Assembly (NCBI RefSeq): GCF_026340095.1
Contig: NZ_JAPEPO010000001.1
Span: 992,001 to 1,056,000, forward strand
Direction of reading: 5' to 3'
Source of the DNA: Streptomyces sp. NBC_01446
Lineage (GTDB): Bacteria; Actinomycetota; Actinomycetes; Streptomycetales; Streptomycetaceae
Length of the DNA: 64,000 nt
Shown here: piece after piece, positions 1 through 8,145 of the stretch
Position numbering within the stretch: the first letter of the stretch is position 1
How the letters are laid out: each line of letters begins with the position of its first letter
The notes under the pieces: model-generated
Database searches by the model: none
Told to the model about the DNA's origin: nothing
Seen by the model: only the letters and a program-made list of their open reading frames with translations
Position numbers and translations under genes: made by a program

Positions 1-95
1 CCCAGCGAGGTGGCCAGGATGCGCACGAATGCCAACAAGGCCAGCCGTCGCCGCTGTGCCGGGGGCAGGGAGCGGAGCGGTTTCGGGATAAACAT
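1..95 (-). CDS. N-terminus of a possible membrane protein (partial)
   Basis: An ATG at 95 on the minus strand opens a frame that runs off the left edge, giving only about 31 residues. They start MFIPKPLRSLPP, followed by an Arg-rich patch (QRRRL) and a hydrophobic stretch (ALLAFVRILATSL). This resembles the cytoplasmic lead-in and first membrane helix of an inner-membrane protein such as an ion-channel family member. The piece is too short to assign a family, and the function is unknown. Confidence 0.3.
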   Translation of the reverse strand, partial: MFIPKPLRSLPPAQRRRLALLAFVRILATSL

Positions 96-248
96 CTAAC
101 GGCCTCCGGTTCACACGGTCGCATCCTCGGAGCGGTGTAAAGCTCGACGAGGAAGGTGCCGTGGAGTGGATATTACGCGGCGTCTGTGAATGTGCCGTTG
201 AGCTCGGCGGCGGTTCGCCTGATCGAGGTCCGGGGGGTTGGCCAGGGA

Positions 249-425
249 TCAGCGGAAGTCTTGGAGGCAGCGGAGGCCGGCGCGGGCATGCGAAGCCGTG
301 CGAGGCCCGGTCGAGGACGGCCCAGACCAGGCTGATGCAGGTGGTCTCACTGAGGAAGCGGTCGATGACCTTGGCCCGACGGCGGGTCTAGCCGAGGGGC
401 CGCTCGATGAAGTTGCTGCACGCAG
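249..425 (-). pseudogene. IS256-family transposase C-terminal relic
   Basis: Reading the minus strand, the frame gives NFIERPLG, a stop, then TRRRAKVIDRFLSETT and CISLVWAVLDRA; a neighbouring frame supplies the closing AGLRCLQDFR and its stop. This order matches the C-terminal end of IS256-type transposases (N-x-IER, RRRTKVIGRF, a WAVLD segment, GLR-LQDLR). The in-frame stop and the frame change show that it is dead. The rest of the element is not recognisable. Confidence 0.55.
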
Positions 426-602
426 CTGCGCCCGGAGGATGTCTGCCGTGTCGTCTATCGATGGCCTGTGCCGGACATGCACTGATCCCGTCGCTCGCCA
501 GGTGGGTACCCAAACGTACTTCCGCGGTCGGTGTAGCGGCTTGGTGAGTACCGCCGCGCCAGAGGTGACCAGAAGGGCCTCCTGCCGCCCTCCCGGCACA
601 GG

Positions 603-1562
603 TCACCGCGAGTACGTGGCCAAGTGCCTGACCAGCCCGACGAGTGCGAGCACCCAGGCGGCGACGGCGATCCAGAGCAGTACCTGCCCCGGCGTCCGCA
701 ACCAGCCCACGGCCAGGGCGTCGGCGACGGACAGGATGGCGACGGCCGTCATGCCCATCGGGAAAACTGTCGCCCAGCGCCTCATGTCGTAGTGCGGACG
801 CGGCCAGCGTGCCTCGGCGAAGACGAGTACGGCGTACCAGCACACGGACAGCGCGAGCGTGACCAGAGTGAGCGCACGCAGCGCGTCTTGTACAGCGGTG
901 CCGCGCCAGGCGGGCACGGCCAGCAACTTCGACCCGGCGAGCGCGGAGATCGCCAGCGTGCCGCCGGCCACCCATTGGTCGCCCGCGCCGGACCGTACCT
1001 GGCCGAGGTCGAAGCGGAGAAAGGCGATCGGGTAGAGCGCCAGCCCGAGCAGGAAGCAGCCCAGCGCCGGCCAGGCGAGCCACCCGGACGGCAGCGAGAG
1101 GGCCAGTGTTCCGCCCAGCACGGCCAGGCCCTGCGTCGCGACACAGACCAGGAACACCGTGCCCGGCAAGCGCCGCCGCCAGTGCCGCACCACCGCCGTC
1201 AGCAACACCGGCCAGATCAGCACCGCGACGACCAGCGCGGCGACGGCGACACTCGACCATCCCTGTAGTGCGAACCAGGTCCCGAGGATGGTCGTCGCGG
1301 CCACTGCGGTCAGCGCGGGCGGCTTGTCTGCCTTGATCTCCCACTGTTCCCGTTCGCGCAGTAGCTGCCGCGCGAAGTCGACGGCGAGGGCGAGCCATAC
1401 GATGGCGGCGAGGACGAGCAGGATCAATGAGAGCGTCTCCTGCCCGACCAGGTGCAGCCCGATGGAGACAATCCCGGTCGCCATCACCGCTGTTCCTGCT
1501 CCCGGGGGCAGCTCCACCCACCAGCCGACTAGCCCGTCCCCGGCCGGGACACGATCACCCAT
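603..1562 (-). CDS. TDT-family (SLAC1/TehA-like) membrane transporter
   Basis: About 319 residues from the ATG at 1562. The protein has roughly ten hydrophobic segments separated by short Arg-rich loops, starting with GTAVMATGIVSIGLHL, which resembles the first helix of the tellurite-resistance/dicarboxylate transporter family. Members move small organic acids or anions across the cytoplasmic membrane; the substrate here cannot be inferred. The open frame continues upstream to 1784, but that extension is Arg/Pro-rich and lacks membrane character, so the later start is preferred. It stands alone, between an IS256 relic and an IS1380 element. A bacterial SLAC1-type channel is the alternative description of the same fold. 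Confidence 0.65.
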   Translation of the reverse strand: MGDRVPAGDGLVGWWVELPPGAGTAVMATGIVSIGLHLVGQETLSLILLVLAAIVWLALAVDFARQLLREREQWEIKADKPPALTAVAATTILGTWFALQGWSSVAVAALVVAVLIWPVLLTAVVRHWRRRLPGTVFLVCVATQGLAVLGGTLALSLPSGWLAWPALGCFLLGLALYPIAFLRFDLGQVRSGAGDQWVAGGTLAISALAGSKLLAVPAWRGTAVQDALRALTLVTLALSVCWYAVLVFAEARWPRPHYDMRRWATVFPMGMTAVAILSVADALAVGWLRTPGQVLLWIAVAAWVLALVGLVRHLATYSR

Positions 1563-2081
1563 CCCCCCACAGTCTGCGGCGGTGGGGGGAGCCGCAACCG
1601 CAACGCGGTGCCCGACGGGCGAGCGGGCGCCAGTCCAGCGCACGTCGCCACGACGGCCCACAACGGCGCAAGGTCGGGGTTGTCGCGCAGACCGAGACAC
1701 GTGCCACATCCGTGCCAGTTGGACCGGCCGGCAGCGGTCAACGCCGGGCACGACGGCTCGCCTCCCACCCCATTGACCAGTCACGTCATTGCTGGTCAGC
1801 GACCCAGGGCGGCTTCGCCACCCGCCGTGGGGGCAGGCAAATAGGCACGCCGGACACCCCGTAGCCCTTGATCAACACGGCGTCGCGGGGCGATAACGCA
1901 GGAGGCGAGTTCAGCAACCTGCGGTTTTGCCTATACGTGTTGGTATTTACGCGTCAGAACCCCAGGAAGGGTCTGACGGCTCGTGATTCCCAAGCTGATG
2001 TCTCGGCAGAGCCAGACGGCCTTTCTCCGCCGTCGTTCGGATGCCCTACCGTTTCGACCATGACTCGGAAAGCGGAGGCAA
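1563..2081. other. Non-coding gap before IS1380 copy 1
   Basis: No convincing gene is seen. Overlapping frames here have shadow-like composition. The stretch probably carries the promoter of the leftward transporter, but no clear -35/-10 pair stands out. Confidence 0.5.
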
Positions 2082-2086
2082 CTGAG

Positions 2087-3757
2087 CCCGGATCCACCGG
2101 CTTGATGTCTGTGGGCAGTTTTTCGGGGAATGAAGAAGTGCCTTGTGACCTGCGATGATGGGGTTTCTCTAGGACCACATCAGGCACGATCAGCAAGGCA
2201 CTTCCGAGATGCAATCTTCCCATGCCGCAGCGGCGGTCTCATCCGCGTTCGATGACCCGAACCTGATCGCGTACGGCGGGCTGGAGCCGGTGGTGCGGTT
2301 GGCCGAGCGGTGCGGTCTGCCCGCACTGGTCGGGGAGTACATCCGTCTGCCGGCCTCGAAGGACGGCACCGGTGCCTTCCCCACGGCGAAAGTGATGTCG
2401 CTGGTGGGCGGCATGATCGCGGGCGCCGACAGCATCGATGACATGCACCGGCTACGGCACGGCGCGATGGGCCGCCTGTTCTCCGGTGTGCGGGCCCCGT
2501 CCACGCTGGGGTCGTTTCTGCGTTCCTTCACGCACGGGCATGTGAAGCAACTGCACGCTGTGGCCCGCCGGTTCCTTCCTGAACTGGCCCGTCACGCCCC
2601 GCTGCTGCCCGGCGCGGACCAGGTCGCCTACGTGGACATCGATGACACCATCCGCCGCACCTACGGCTACGCCAAGCAGGGCGCCGGTTACGGATACAGC
2701 AAGGTCAAGGGCCTGAACGCGCTGCTCGGCATCGTCTCCACACCCCTGGCCGCCCCGGTGATCGCCGCCACCAGGCTGCGCAAGGGACCCTCGAACTCCG
2801 CGCGCGGGGCGGCAGCGTTCGTCGCCGAGACCATCCGCACCGCCCGCGCCTGCGGCGCCAGTGGCCTCATGGTGATGCGGGCGGACTCCGCGTTCTACGG
2901 CGCCGACGTCGTGAACTCCTGCCGGGCGCTCGACGCGCGTTTCTCCATCACCGTGCGGATGAACGCCTCCGTCAAGGCCGTCATCGCCCGCATCGACGAG
3001 GGCACCTGGACGCCGATCAAGTACCCCAAGGCGGTCTGGGACGAGGAGGGCCAGTGCTGGATCTCCGACGCCGAGATAGCCGAGACCGGCTACACCGCCT
3101 TCACTTCCAAGCCGAAGAAGCAACAGGTCACCGCCCGTCTGATCGTGCGCCGAGTCAAGCGCCTGGACTCTGGCGCCGTTCCCGCCGGGCAGGGCACGCT
3201 CTTCGACACCTGGCGCTACCACGCCGCGTTCACCGACTCCCCGCTCTCCCTGAAGGACGCCGAAGCCGATCACCGTCGGCACGCTGTCGTCGAGCAGGTG
3301 ATCGCGGATGTCAAGAACAGCGCCTTCGCTCACGCGCCGTCCGGCCATTTCCAGGCCAATGCCGCATGGCTCGCTCTGGCAGCCCTGGCGCACAACCTGA
3401 CCCGCGCCGCCGGCGCCCTGGCCGGAACGTTCCATGCCAGAGCGACCACCGCCACCATCCGTGACCACCTGATCAACGTGCCCGCCCGCCTGGCCCGCTC
3501 GGCCCGCCGCCTCACCCTGCACCTGCCCGAACGCTGGCCCTGGAGCACGGACTTCATTCAGCTCTTCAGCATCGTGCACGCGCCACCAGCCCTCTGACAC
3601 TCCCTGACCGACCCGCCCGAAAGGGCCCGAGACTTGCGGAAAAGTGGAAAGGCTGGGCAGACCAGCGGTCACCCCACGCCCGAATCCGCAACTCAGCCCC
3701 GACACACCCTGCACGACCCCGAACCGATCACACCACAATCAAGGCGGTGGATCCGGG
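2087..3757 (+). mobile_element. IS1380-family insertion sequence, copy 1
   Basis: The element is 1,671 bp with terminal inverted repeats starting CCCGGATCCACCGGCTTGAT at the left; the right end differs at one position (GCCTTGAT). It is flanked by a direct repeat CTGAG at 2082-2086 and 3758-3762, a 5-bp target duplication. It encodes one transposase. A near-identical copy lies at 57101-58773. The intact ends, target duplication and open frame suggest a fairly recent insertion. Confidence 0.92.
2209..3597 (+). CDS. IS1380-family transposase
   Basis: A 462-residue DDE transposase of IS1380 type, the usual length for the family. Typical stretches are the N-terminal GLEPVVRLAERCGLP, the VAYVDIDDTIRRTYG segment with a catalytic-type Asp, VMRADSAFYG with a further acidic residue, and the C-terminal HAVVEQVIADVKN with the final Glu. 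The start ATG follows the left inverted repeat by about 100 bp. The transposase encoded by copy 2 (57223-58623) differs at scattered residues, so the two copies are diverged siblings and not a recent duplicate pair. Confidence 0.93.
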   Translation: MQSSHAAAAVSSAFDDPNLIAYGGLEPVVRLAERCGLPALVGEYIRLPASKDGTGAFPTAKVMSLVGGMIAGADSIDDMHRLRHGAMGRLFSGVRAPSTLGSFLRSFTHGHVKQLHAVARRFLPELARHAPLLPGADQVAYVDIDDTIRRTYGYAKQGAGYGYSKVKGLNALLGIVSTPLAAPVIAATRLRKGPSNSARGAAAFVAETIRTARACGASGLMVMRADSAFYGADVVNSCRALDARFSITVRMNASVKAVIARIDEGTWTPIKYPKAVWDEEGQCWISDAEIAETGYTAFTSKPKKQQVTARLIVRRVKRLDSGAVPAGQGTLFDTWRYHAAFTDSPLSLKDAEADHRRHAVVEQVIADVKNSAFAHAPSGHFQANAAWLALAALAHNLTRAAGALAGTFHARATTATIRDHLINVPARLARSARRLTLHLPERWPWSTDFIQLFSIVHAPPAL

Positions 3758-3772
3758 CTGAGTCCTGCCCGC

Positions 3773-3819
3773 GTCGAACGCCGCCCCAGCCCGGGCCACG
3801 GGTCGGGGCGGCGTTCGAC
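3773..3819. repeat. Perfect 15-bp inverted repeat beside IS1380
   Basis: Arms GTCGAACGCCGCCCC (3773-3787) and its exact reverse complement (3805-3819) enclose a 17-nt spacer, eleven bases outside the IS1380 target duplication. The structure could be a bidirectional terminator or a remnant end of another element; no T-run follows it. Confidence 0.6.
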
Positions 3820-3985
3820 CACTATCGAGGAATTGGTCCCCCGGAAAGCCACCGAAACCCTGCCTACTTGCTGCCGCGCCGCGCCCCTCCCTCCTTGGTG
3901 GCATCTCCCAACCGCGTTCAACGTCTCGATGCCGCGCACAACGGCCCGGACGGAAATCCGGCATATGGGGTCCTCGAAATCGGAC

Positions 3986-4014
3986 ATGGGGCCAAGATTT
4001 CACATGGCCCCATA
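3986..4014. repeat. 9-bp inverted repeat in non-coding DNA
   Basis: Arms ATGGGGCCA and TGGCCCCAT are separated by about ten AT-richer bases. The repeat lies in the roughly 1-kb gene-free stretch between IS1380 copy 1 and the FKBP gene (3763-4835). Its function is unknown; it could be a protein-binding site. Confidence 0.4.
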
Positions 4015-4040
4015 CCATCGGCTCCAGTTATGTGGACGTC

Positions 4041-4261
4041 GCTCCCAGCCCCGCTCCCACTGGGAGCGAGTGCGACCTGCGCGAAGAGCGCTAGCCCATA
4101 CCCATAAGACCCCCCGAACGACGGGGAGCCTGCGGTCACAAAACGGACACGAATGTGAACACGCGGGCAAGGAATCGAATATGTGGACAGTGGCCCGGGT
4201 GGGAGCAATCAGTTAAGGGGGCCGGAAGGGAGCATGCTCCCTCCCACCGCTCCCAGGGAGC
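4041..4261. repeat. Cluster of eight GGGAGC/GCTCCC hexamers
   Basis: The hexamer occurs at 4041, 4053, 4062, 4201, 4228, 4236, 4249 and 4256 in both orientations. It forms short palindromes such as GGGAGC-AT-GCTCCC (4228-4241) and CCGCTCCC-A-GGGAGCGG (around 4247-4263). Such density in 221 bp of non-coding DNA next to a tRNA-derived attachment remnant suggests binding sites for an integrase, excisionase or replication protein of a lost integrative element. That role is an inference. Confidence 0.5.
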
Positions 4262-4273
4262 GGCTCCGGAAAC

Positions 4274-4303
4274 AGAAAAAGGGCCGTTATGAAAACGGCC
4301 CTT
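4274..4303 (-). terminator. Rho-independent terminator of the tRNA-Pro remnant
   Basis: On the minus strand a perfect 10-bp stem (AAGGGCCGTT with its complement) is followed by a run of T residues (complement of 4273-4280). It lies about 30 bp downstream of the tRNA 3' end, as expected for a tRNA terminator. Confidence 0.7.
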
Positions 4304-4332
4304 CACCTGCGACGTTCGATACGTTCGAACTG

Positions 4333-4374
4333 TCGGGACGACAGGATTTGAACCTGCGACCCCTTGACCCCCAG
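4333..4374 (-). tRNA. 3' fragment of tRNA-Pro(GGG), probable attachment-site remnant
   Basis: On the minus strand the sequence reads CTGGGGGTCAAGG, then GTCGCAGGTTCAAATCC, then TGTCGTCCCGA. This supplies the anticodon loop with GGG, the variable region, the T-arm and the 3' acceptor half of a proline tRNA. Upstream there is no D-arm and no 5' acceptor strand, and the 5' side of the anticodon stem (CTTTG) pairs poorly, so it is not a working tRNA. Such 3' tRNA halves are the typical att sequence left by tyrosine-integrase elements; pSAM2 is a known tRNA-Pro integrator in Streptomyces. No integrase gene is visible next to it. Confidence 0.7.
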
Positions 4375-4835
4375 CAAAGTGCGGAATTCGTCACCAGATC
4401 TTGGCGAACGTAACGCGCCGTCGGCAGCGCCGAGGGGGCAGAAGGCAGCTGTTCGCGCACGTCACGAGATGCACAACGCCGTCAGGAACGCTGCGCAACC
4501 ACACGGTGCTGTATGCGGCTGTTCGCCGCCGTTGCCAGCCAAGCTCCAGCTCACCGCTCATACAGAGAGCCTGCCCCGGACGCGCTTGCCTGATGCCACG
4601 TCCGCCAGGGGCGCCCTACTGCGTACGACAGCGCCTGCCAGACCCGCGGAACACCGCCCTAGCCACGCGCGGGGTCGCGTTCATCGGCTATACGAAAGAT
4701 CATCACGTGTGGCCGCCCGGATTTGGCGTGCTCCGTGGATCGGCATCCTCGGTAGCGTGGCCATCTGCTGCATGGGGTGTCCATGTGTCCGGCTGGCCCG
4801 TGCAAGGGTCCCCGACGGAGAGTGATGAGGCGGCA
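4375..4835. other. Non-coding gap between tRNA remnant and FKBP gene
   Basis: No gene with convincing composition is seen. The rightward frame that runs through this stretch into the FKBP gene lacks a plausible start, and the preferred FKBP start lies at 4836. Confidence 0.4.
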
Positions 4836-5240
4836 ATGAGTGAACTGACGAAGCCCGAGGTCGACGTTCCGGAGGGTGACGCTCCCACCGAGCTGACCAT
4901 CCGGGACCTGGTCGTCGGGGACGGGGCTGAAGTGAAGAACGGCATGGTGGTCAGGGTCCACTATGTCGGGGTGACCTTCGAGTCCGGGAAGGAGTTCGAT
5001 GCCTCCTGGGACCGGGGTGAGCCGTTCAAGTTCGCCCTGGGCGGTGGCAGGGTCATCAAGGGCTGGGACCGGGGGGTGAGGGGGATGAAGGTCGGCGGTC
5101 GGCGCGAGATCATCGTTCCCCCGCGTCTCGGCTACGGCAATCAGTCGCCCTCGCCGTTGATCCCGGCGGGCTCGACCCTGGTCTTCGTGGTGGACCTGCT
5201 GGACTCGTATTCCAGCACAACCGGGTGGAGCAACGCCTAG
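4836..5240 (+). CDS. FKBP-type peptidyl-prolyl cis-trans isomerase
   Basis: A 134-residue protein with one FKBP domain. VRVHYVGVTFESGKEFDASWDRGEPFKFALG and VIKGWDRGVRGMKVGGRREIIVPPRLGYG carry the conserved Tyr, Phe, Asp, Trp and the PPxLGYG loop of the active site; the domain ends with AGSTLVFVVDLL. It has no signal peptide and should act in the cytoplasm as a prolyl isomerase and chaperone. The ATG at 4836 follows a GAGG motif. A much longer in-frame upstream extension is ignored because the FKBP domain begins about 30 residues after this start. The gene is monocistronic, with relics downstream. Confidence 0.9.
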   Translation: MSELTKPEVDVPEGDAPTELTIRDLVVGDGAEVKNGMVVRVHYVGVTFESGKEFDASWDRGEPFKFALGGGRVIKGWDRGVRGMKVGGRREIIVPPRLGYGNQSPSPLIPAGSTLVFVVDLLDSYSSTTGWSNA

Positions 5241-5681
5241 TAACGTGCGGTAAACGGGAGCGCGGTCGCCATACCGGTCGGCGTCCACGACGCTCGGGTC
5301 AGGCGCCACGATCGGAGTCCACGTCTCCATGTCCTCCGCGATGGCATGGGCCCATCCCCTTCCTCCGCGCGTACACACCGAGTGCGCCACGTAGCGCGCG
5401 ATCCCCCGCCGCCGCAGATCCAACTCATCAGAGGCATCGGCGAGTTGCCCCTCGGAGAACACCCACACGTAGACCGGAACTCCCAGATCAGACCGCAGGC
5501 ACCAGCCCGCTTGGAACGGCGCCCGAGGAGCATCGACCTGCGGGGCGAAATCGGAGGAGTACCCGTCGGGAGGCTGCGCCGTGAACTCCAAGAGTGGCCG
5601 GCCGGACTCCCGCGCATCGTCGATCAACGCCTGAAAGGTCCACCCGCACGCCGGCACCCGCGGGCCACCGAGCTCGATCAC
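5240..5681 (-). CDS. Hypothetical protein, possibly truncated
   Basis: A GTG at 5681 on the minus strand opens a frame with protein-like composition: VIELGGPRVPACGWTFQALIDDARESGRP, then GWCLRSDLGVPVYVWVFSEG and GRGWAHAIAEDMETWTPIV. After about 145 codons it runs antisense into the FKBP gene, where no stop occurs for a long way, so the natural C-terminus is probably lost. The GTG overlaps the stop of the relic upstream (GTGA). I do not recognise the family. It may be a decayed remnant. Confidence 0.3.
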
Positions 5682-5955
5682 GGAGGGCGGCTGCCCGTTC
5701 GGAGCCACCTCACCCGTGCGCCGGACGAGACAGTGAGGGTGGAGGTGTCTGCGCCGCCGGGGTCGATGACCGAGGCGGCGACGGTGCCCATGAGCGTGTT
5801 CGGGGTCTTCACCGTGACAAACCTCAAGATCTTGTTCTCCAGGGTGTTGAAGCGCACCCTGCCCGCCCTCAAGTATCCGGTGCTCTACAGGGTGTTGGCG
5901 GACTCGAAGTAGGGGCCCTGGCCGACGACGGCCAGGGGGCACACGGTCGGTGTTG
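5679..5955 (-). pseudogene. Decayed protein of unknown family
   Basis: The minus-strand frame gives LAVVGQGPYFESANTL, an in-frame stop, then STGYLRAGRVRFNTLENKIL and RFVTVKTPNTLMGTVAASV. It ends at a TGA at 5679-5681, overlapping the GTG of the next frame. The balanced composition with Phe, Tyr, Asn and Thr indicates a former gene broken by a nonsense codon. No family is recognised. Confidence 0.35.
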
Positions 5956-6119
5956 CCGTAGTTGGTCACCGAGCAGGTCTCTCCGGTGACCCTGGCTTGG
6001 AGGTCGGTGACGCCGGCGAAGCGCACAGGGAGCCCGCCCCAGACACGCTCGCCAGAGCGGACCTGTTCGGGCGCGGTCTCTACCCGGCAAATCTCGGAGC
6101 CGCGTACACCAGGCCGTCC

Positions 6120-6352
6120 CACCACTTCCTTCGCCCGCCCGGCCCGGACAAGTTCGGCGGCCCTCTTGGTCGCCGAGCGAAGACCTGCCCCGCCTACCGG
6201 GCTCGGCGGCCTACGAGACCGCCGAGTTCGACGAAGACGTCACCGTCGGGGACCACACCGTCCTCCTCACCTGCGTCGCCGCCGCCGAGGCGGGCGCGAG
6301 CCACGTGCGCCCCCTCACCCACCACCAGCGTTCCTTCGCCCCCTCGGCTTGA
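6120..6352 (+). pseudogene. 3' relic of a flavin reductase gene
   Basis: From about 6190 the frame reads LPGSAAYETAEFDEDV, TVGDHTVLLTCVAAAEAG and HVRPLTHHQRSFAPSA, then a TGA. It aligns with the C-terminal third of the intact flavin reductase at 10542-11057 (LPGSAAWIAAEVDDYV, GDHTVLLAHVHAAEQG, LRPLTYHHRSF). DNA similarity continues further left to about 6120, but there a one-base indel shifts the frame. It is a remnant of a second flavin reductase immediately upstream of tetR1. Confidence 0.7.
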
Positions 6353-6380
6353 CATCCCGGCCCCGTCCGACCGCACTCAT

Positions 6381-6435
6381 TTGACCGGATGCAGCCTCCG
6401 CTTTACTCTCGAATCAGTACGGAGGCAGCATCCGT
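6381..6435 (+). promoter_or_regulatory. tetR1 promoter with two operator-like boxes
   Basis: A sigma-70-like pair TTGACC (6381-6386) and TACTCT (6404-6409) has 17-bp spacing. The spacer holds a CGGATGC-A-GCCTCCG box, and a second box, ACGGAGGCAGCATCCGT, lies at 6419-6435. The same layout occurs before the degenerate tetR2 (49354-49408), and a perfect version occurs before the monooxygenase at 9122-9146. This points to TetR autorepression. Confidence 0.7.
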
Positions 6436-6473
6436 TTTGATGCGGCCGCAAGATCACCGGAGCGGGAGGGCGC

Positions 6474-7067
6474 ATGAGCGCCACTGAACAGCGGGGCCGC
6501 AAGCCCCGTGCGGACGTCCAGCGCAATCGCGCCGCCCTCCTGGAGACCGCGCAGCGCCACTTCCTGCAGCACGGGGTGGGTACCTCGCTCGAGGCGGTGG
6601 CCAAGGAAGCGGGCGTGGGGCCCGGCACCCTGTACCGGCACTTCCCCACGCGGGAGGCGCTGCTGGCGGCCGTGCTGCAGACGCGCTCCGAGGAGTTGGT
6701 GGCCCGCCAGGCGGACATCGAGCAACTCGGCGATGCCGCCGAGGCATTGGAGCAGTGGCTGCGGGCGATGGAGGACTACTTCAGCGCCTTCAGTGGGCTG
6801 CCGGAACCGCTCATGGCCGCGGCCCGGGCACAGGAGCCGGACAACCCGCTCACGATCCCCTGCGACATCCTCATCACCGCCACCGACGAGCACGTGCAAG
6901 CCGCGCAGAGCGCAGGGCACGTGCGCGCGGGGGTGAGGGGCTACGACCTGTTCCTCGCAGCCTGCTCCACCGCCTGGATCAAGGGCAACGGCACCGACGA
7001 GGAATCACTCGACCGCCTCCGCACACTCATCGCGAGCGGCTACCGCCAGCGGAACGCCCAGCCGTAG
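6474..7067 (+). CDS. TetR/AcrR-family transcriptional regulator
   Basis: A 197-residue regulator. Residues about 14-60 form the TetR-type HTH: RNRAALLETAQRHFLQHG, TSLEAVAKEAGVGPGTLYRHF and the helix PTREALLAAVL. The C-terminal half is helical and variable, fitting a ligand-binding dimerisation domain. It starts at ATG 6474 after a GGAGCGGGAGGG stretch. It precedes the F420-reductase-like and nitroreductase genes on the same strand. Operator-like boxes in its own promoter and before the monooxygenase operon suggest it represses both units; the inducer is unknown. A broken paralogue lies at 49448-54449. Confidence 0.88.
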   Translation: MSATEQRGRKPRADVQRNRAALLETAQRHFLQHGVGTSLEAVAKEAGVGPGTLYRHFPTREALLAAVLQTRSEELVARQADIEQLGDAAEALEQWLRAMEDYFSAFSGLPEPLMAAARAQEPDNPLTIPCDILITATDEHVQAAQSAGHVRAGVRGYDLFLAACSTAWIKGNGTDEESLDRLRTLIASGYRQRNAQP

Positions 7068-7107
7068 ACCGCCGCAAGCACCCCCTCCCACCACCCAACC
7101 ATCACAC

Positions 7108-7130
7108 CGTGCTGCCCTAAGGGCAGCACG
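7108..7130. promoter_or_regulatory. 11-bp-arm palindrome in the F420-reductase leader
   Basis: CGTGCTGCCCT and its exact reverse complement flank a single A, 20 bp before the ATG of the downstream gene. It could be an operator or a small hairpin between tetR1 and the next gene. It differs from the tetR box and is absent before the paralogue at 54576. Confidence 0.5.
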
Positions 7131-7149
7131 ACCTCCCAAGGGACAAATC

Positions 7150-7884
7150 ATGAAAATTACTGTTATCGGTGCCGGTGCCATCGGCGGGAACCTCGCTGCC
7201 AAGCTCAGCACGGCCGGTCACGACGTCCAGATCGCCGACGCTCGCGGTCCCGAGGCCGTCCGGGCCGAGGTGCTGGAGTCCGGGGCCCGCGCAGCGGACC
7301 TCGCCGACGCCGTCCAGGACCGCGACGTCATCGTCCTGGCCATCCCCTTCGGGGTGGCGGGAAAGCTGGCCGACCTGTTCGCCACGGTCCCGGACGAGAC
7401 GGTCGTCATCGACACCTCGAACTACTACCCGCACCTCAGCGGGCAGATCGAGGCCGTGGACAACGGCCAGGTCGAGAGCGTGTGGAACGCCGAGCAGCTG
7501 GGCCGCCCCGTGGTCAAGGCGTGGAACGCCGCCCTGGCCGGAACCCAGCAGACCAAGGGTGTCCCGGCAGGCACCCCGGGCCGCATCGCCATCCCCGTCG
7601 CCGGCGACTCCGAGGAGGCGCGGCGCGTGGCCATGCAGCTCGTGGACGACACCGGCTTCGACCCCTACGACGCCGGCACATTGGCCGATTCCTGGCGCCA
7701 GCAGCCGAACGGCCCTGCCTACTGCACCGAGCTGACCCTCGACGAACTGCCGGCGGCCCTGGCCGCGGCCGACCGCGCCAAGGACGTCCGCGTCCGCAAC
7801 AGCCTGCCGGAGCGCTTCGCCGCTCTGCCGGCCGACCCCACCCTGGCCGACGTCGTCGAGATGAATCGCGCCGCCCACCGCTGA
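7150..7884 (+). CDS. NADPH-dependent F420 reductase-like oxidoreductase
   Basis: A 244-residue protein with an N-terminal Rossmann fold (MKITVIGAGAIGGNLAAKL, GxGxxG) and the core VIVLAIPFGVAGKLADLF, VVIDTSNYYP and RPVVKAWNA, which is typical of COG2085 dinucleotide-binding proteins related to NADP-dependent F420 oxidoreductase. Members transfer hydride between NADP and F420 or a similar deazaflavin or flavin. Cofactor specificity here is inferred from family. It lies 82 bp after tetR1 and 260 bp before a nitroreductase. A paralogue at 54576-55310 sits in the same arrangement, so the pair marks a duplicated module. Confidence 0.78.
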   Translation: MKITVIGAGAIGGNLAAKLSTAGHDVQIADARGPEAVRAEVLESGARAADLADAVQDRDVIVLAIPFGVAGKLADLFATVPDETVVIDTSNYYPHLSGQIEAVDNGQVESVWNAEQLGRPVVKAWNAALAGTQQTKGVPAGTPGRIAIPVAGDSEEARRVAMQLVDDTGFDPYDAGTLADSWRQQPNGPAYCTELTLDELPAALAAADRAKDVRVRNSLPERFAALPADPTLADVVEMNRAAHR

Positions 7885-8145
7885 CCCGTCCGGCGCCGCC
7901 GCCGTCGCATACGGGACGACACGAAGGCGGCGGCGTCACGGACGCAAAGAACACGCACCCCCTGTTGCAGCGTACGGCTCCAGCACGACCCTGCTTGGCA
8001 AGCGCCCCGATCGAAGAGGGCGGTGGCACGTCCTGTGCCGTCTTCATGCCGACCGCGTCGTTCCGCGGCCTGCCGCGCTGCGCCGCGCCCCAGTCGCCGC
8101 CCCAAACCGCCGTGGCGGGGAGTAAGTGCCGCAGAGAGGATCACC

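Noticed and set aside
388..1521. Long Arg/Ala-rich minus-strand ORF overlapping the TDT transporter
   Set aside because: It is the +1 shadow of the transporter; only its last few codons coincide with the IS256 relic.
2452..3738. Long minus-strand ORFs antisense to both IS1380 transposases
   Set aside because: Gly/Val/Arg-rich composition typical of antisense shadows in high-GC DNA; no domain pattern.
4183..4413. Rightward ORF containing SGRQDLNLRPLDPQ
   Set aside because: This peptide is the antisense reading of the tRNA-Pro 3' half, a well-known false gene. The tRNA remnant explains it.
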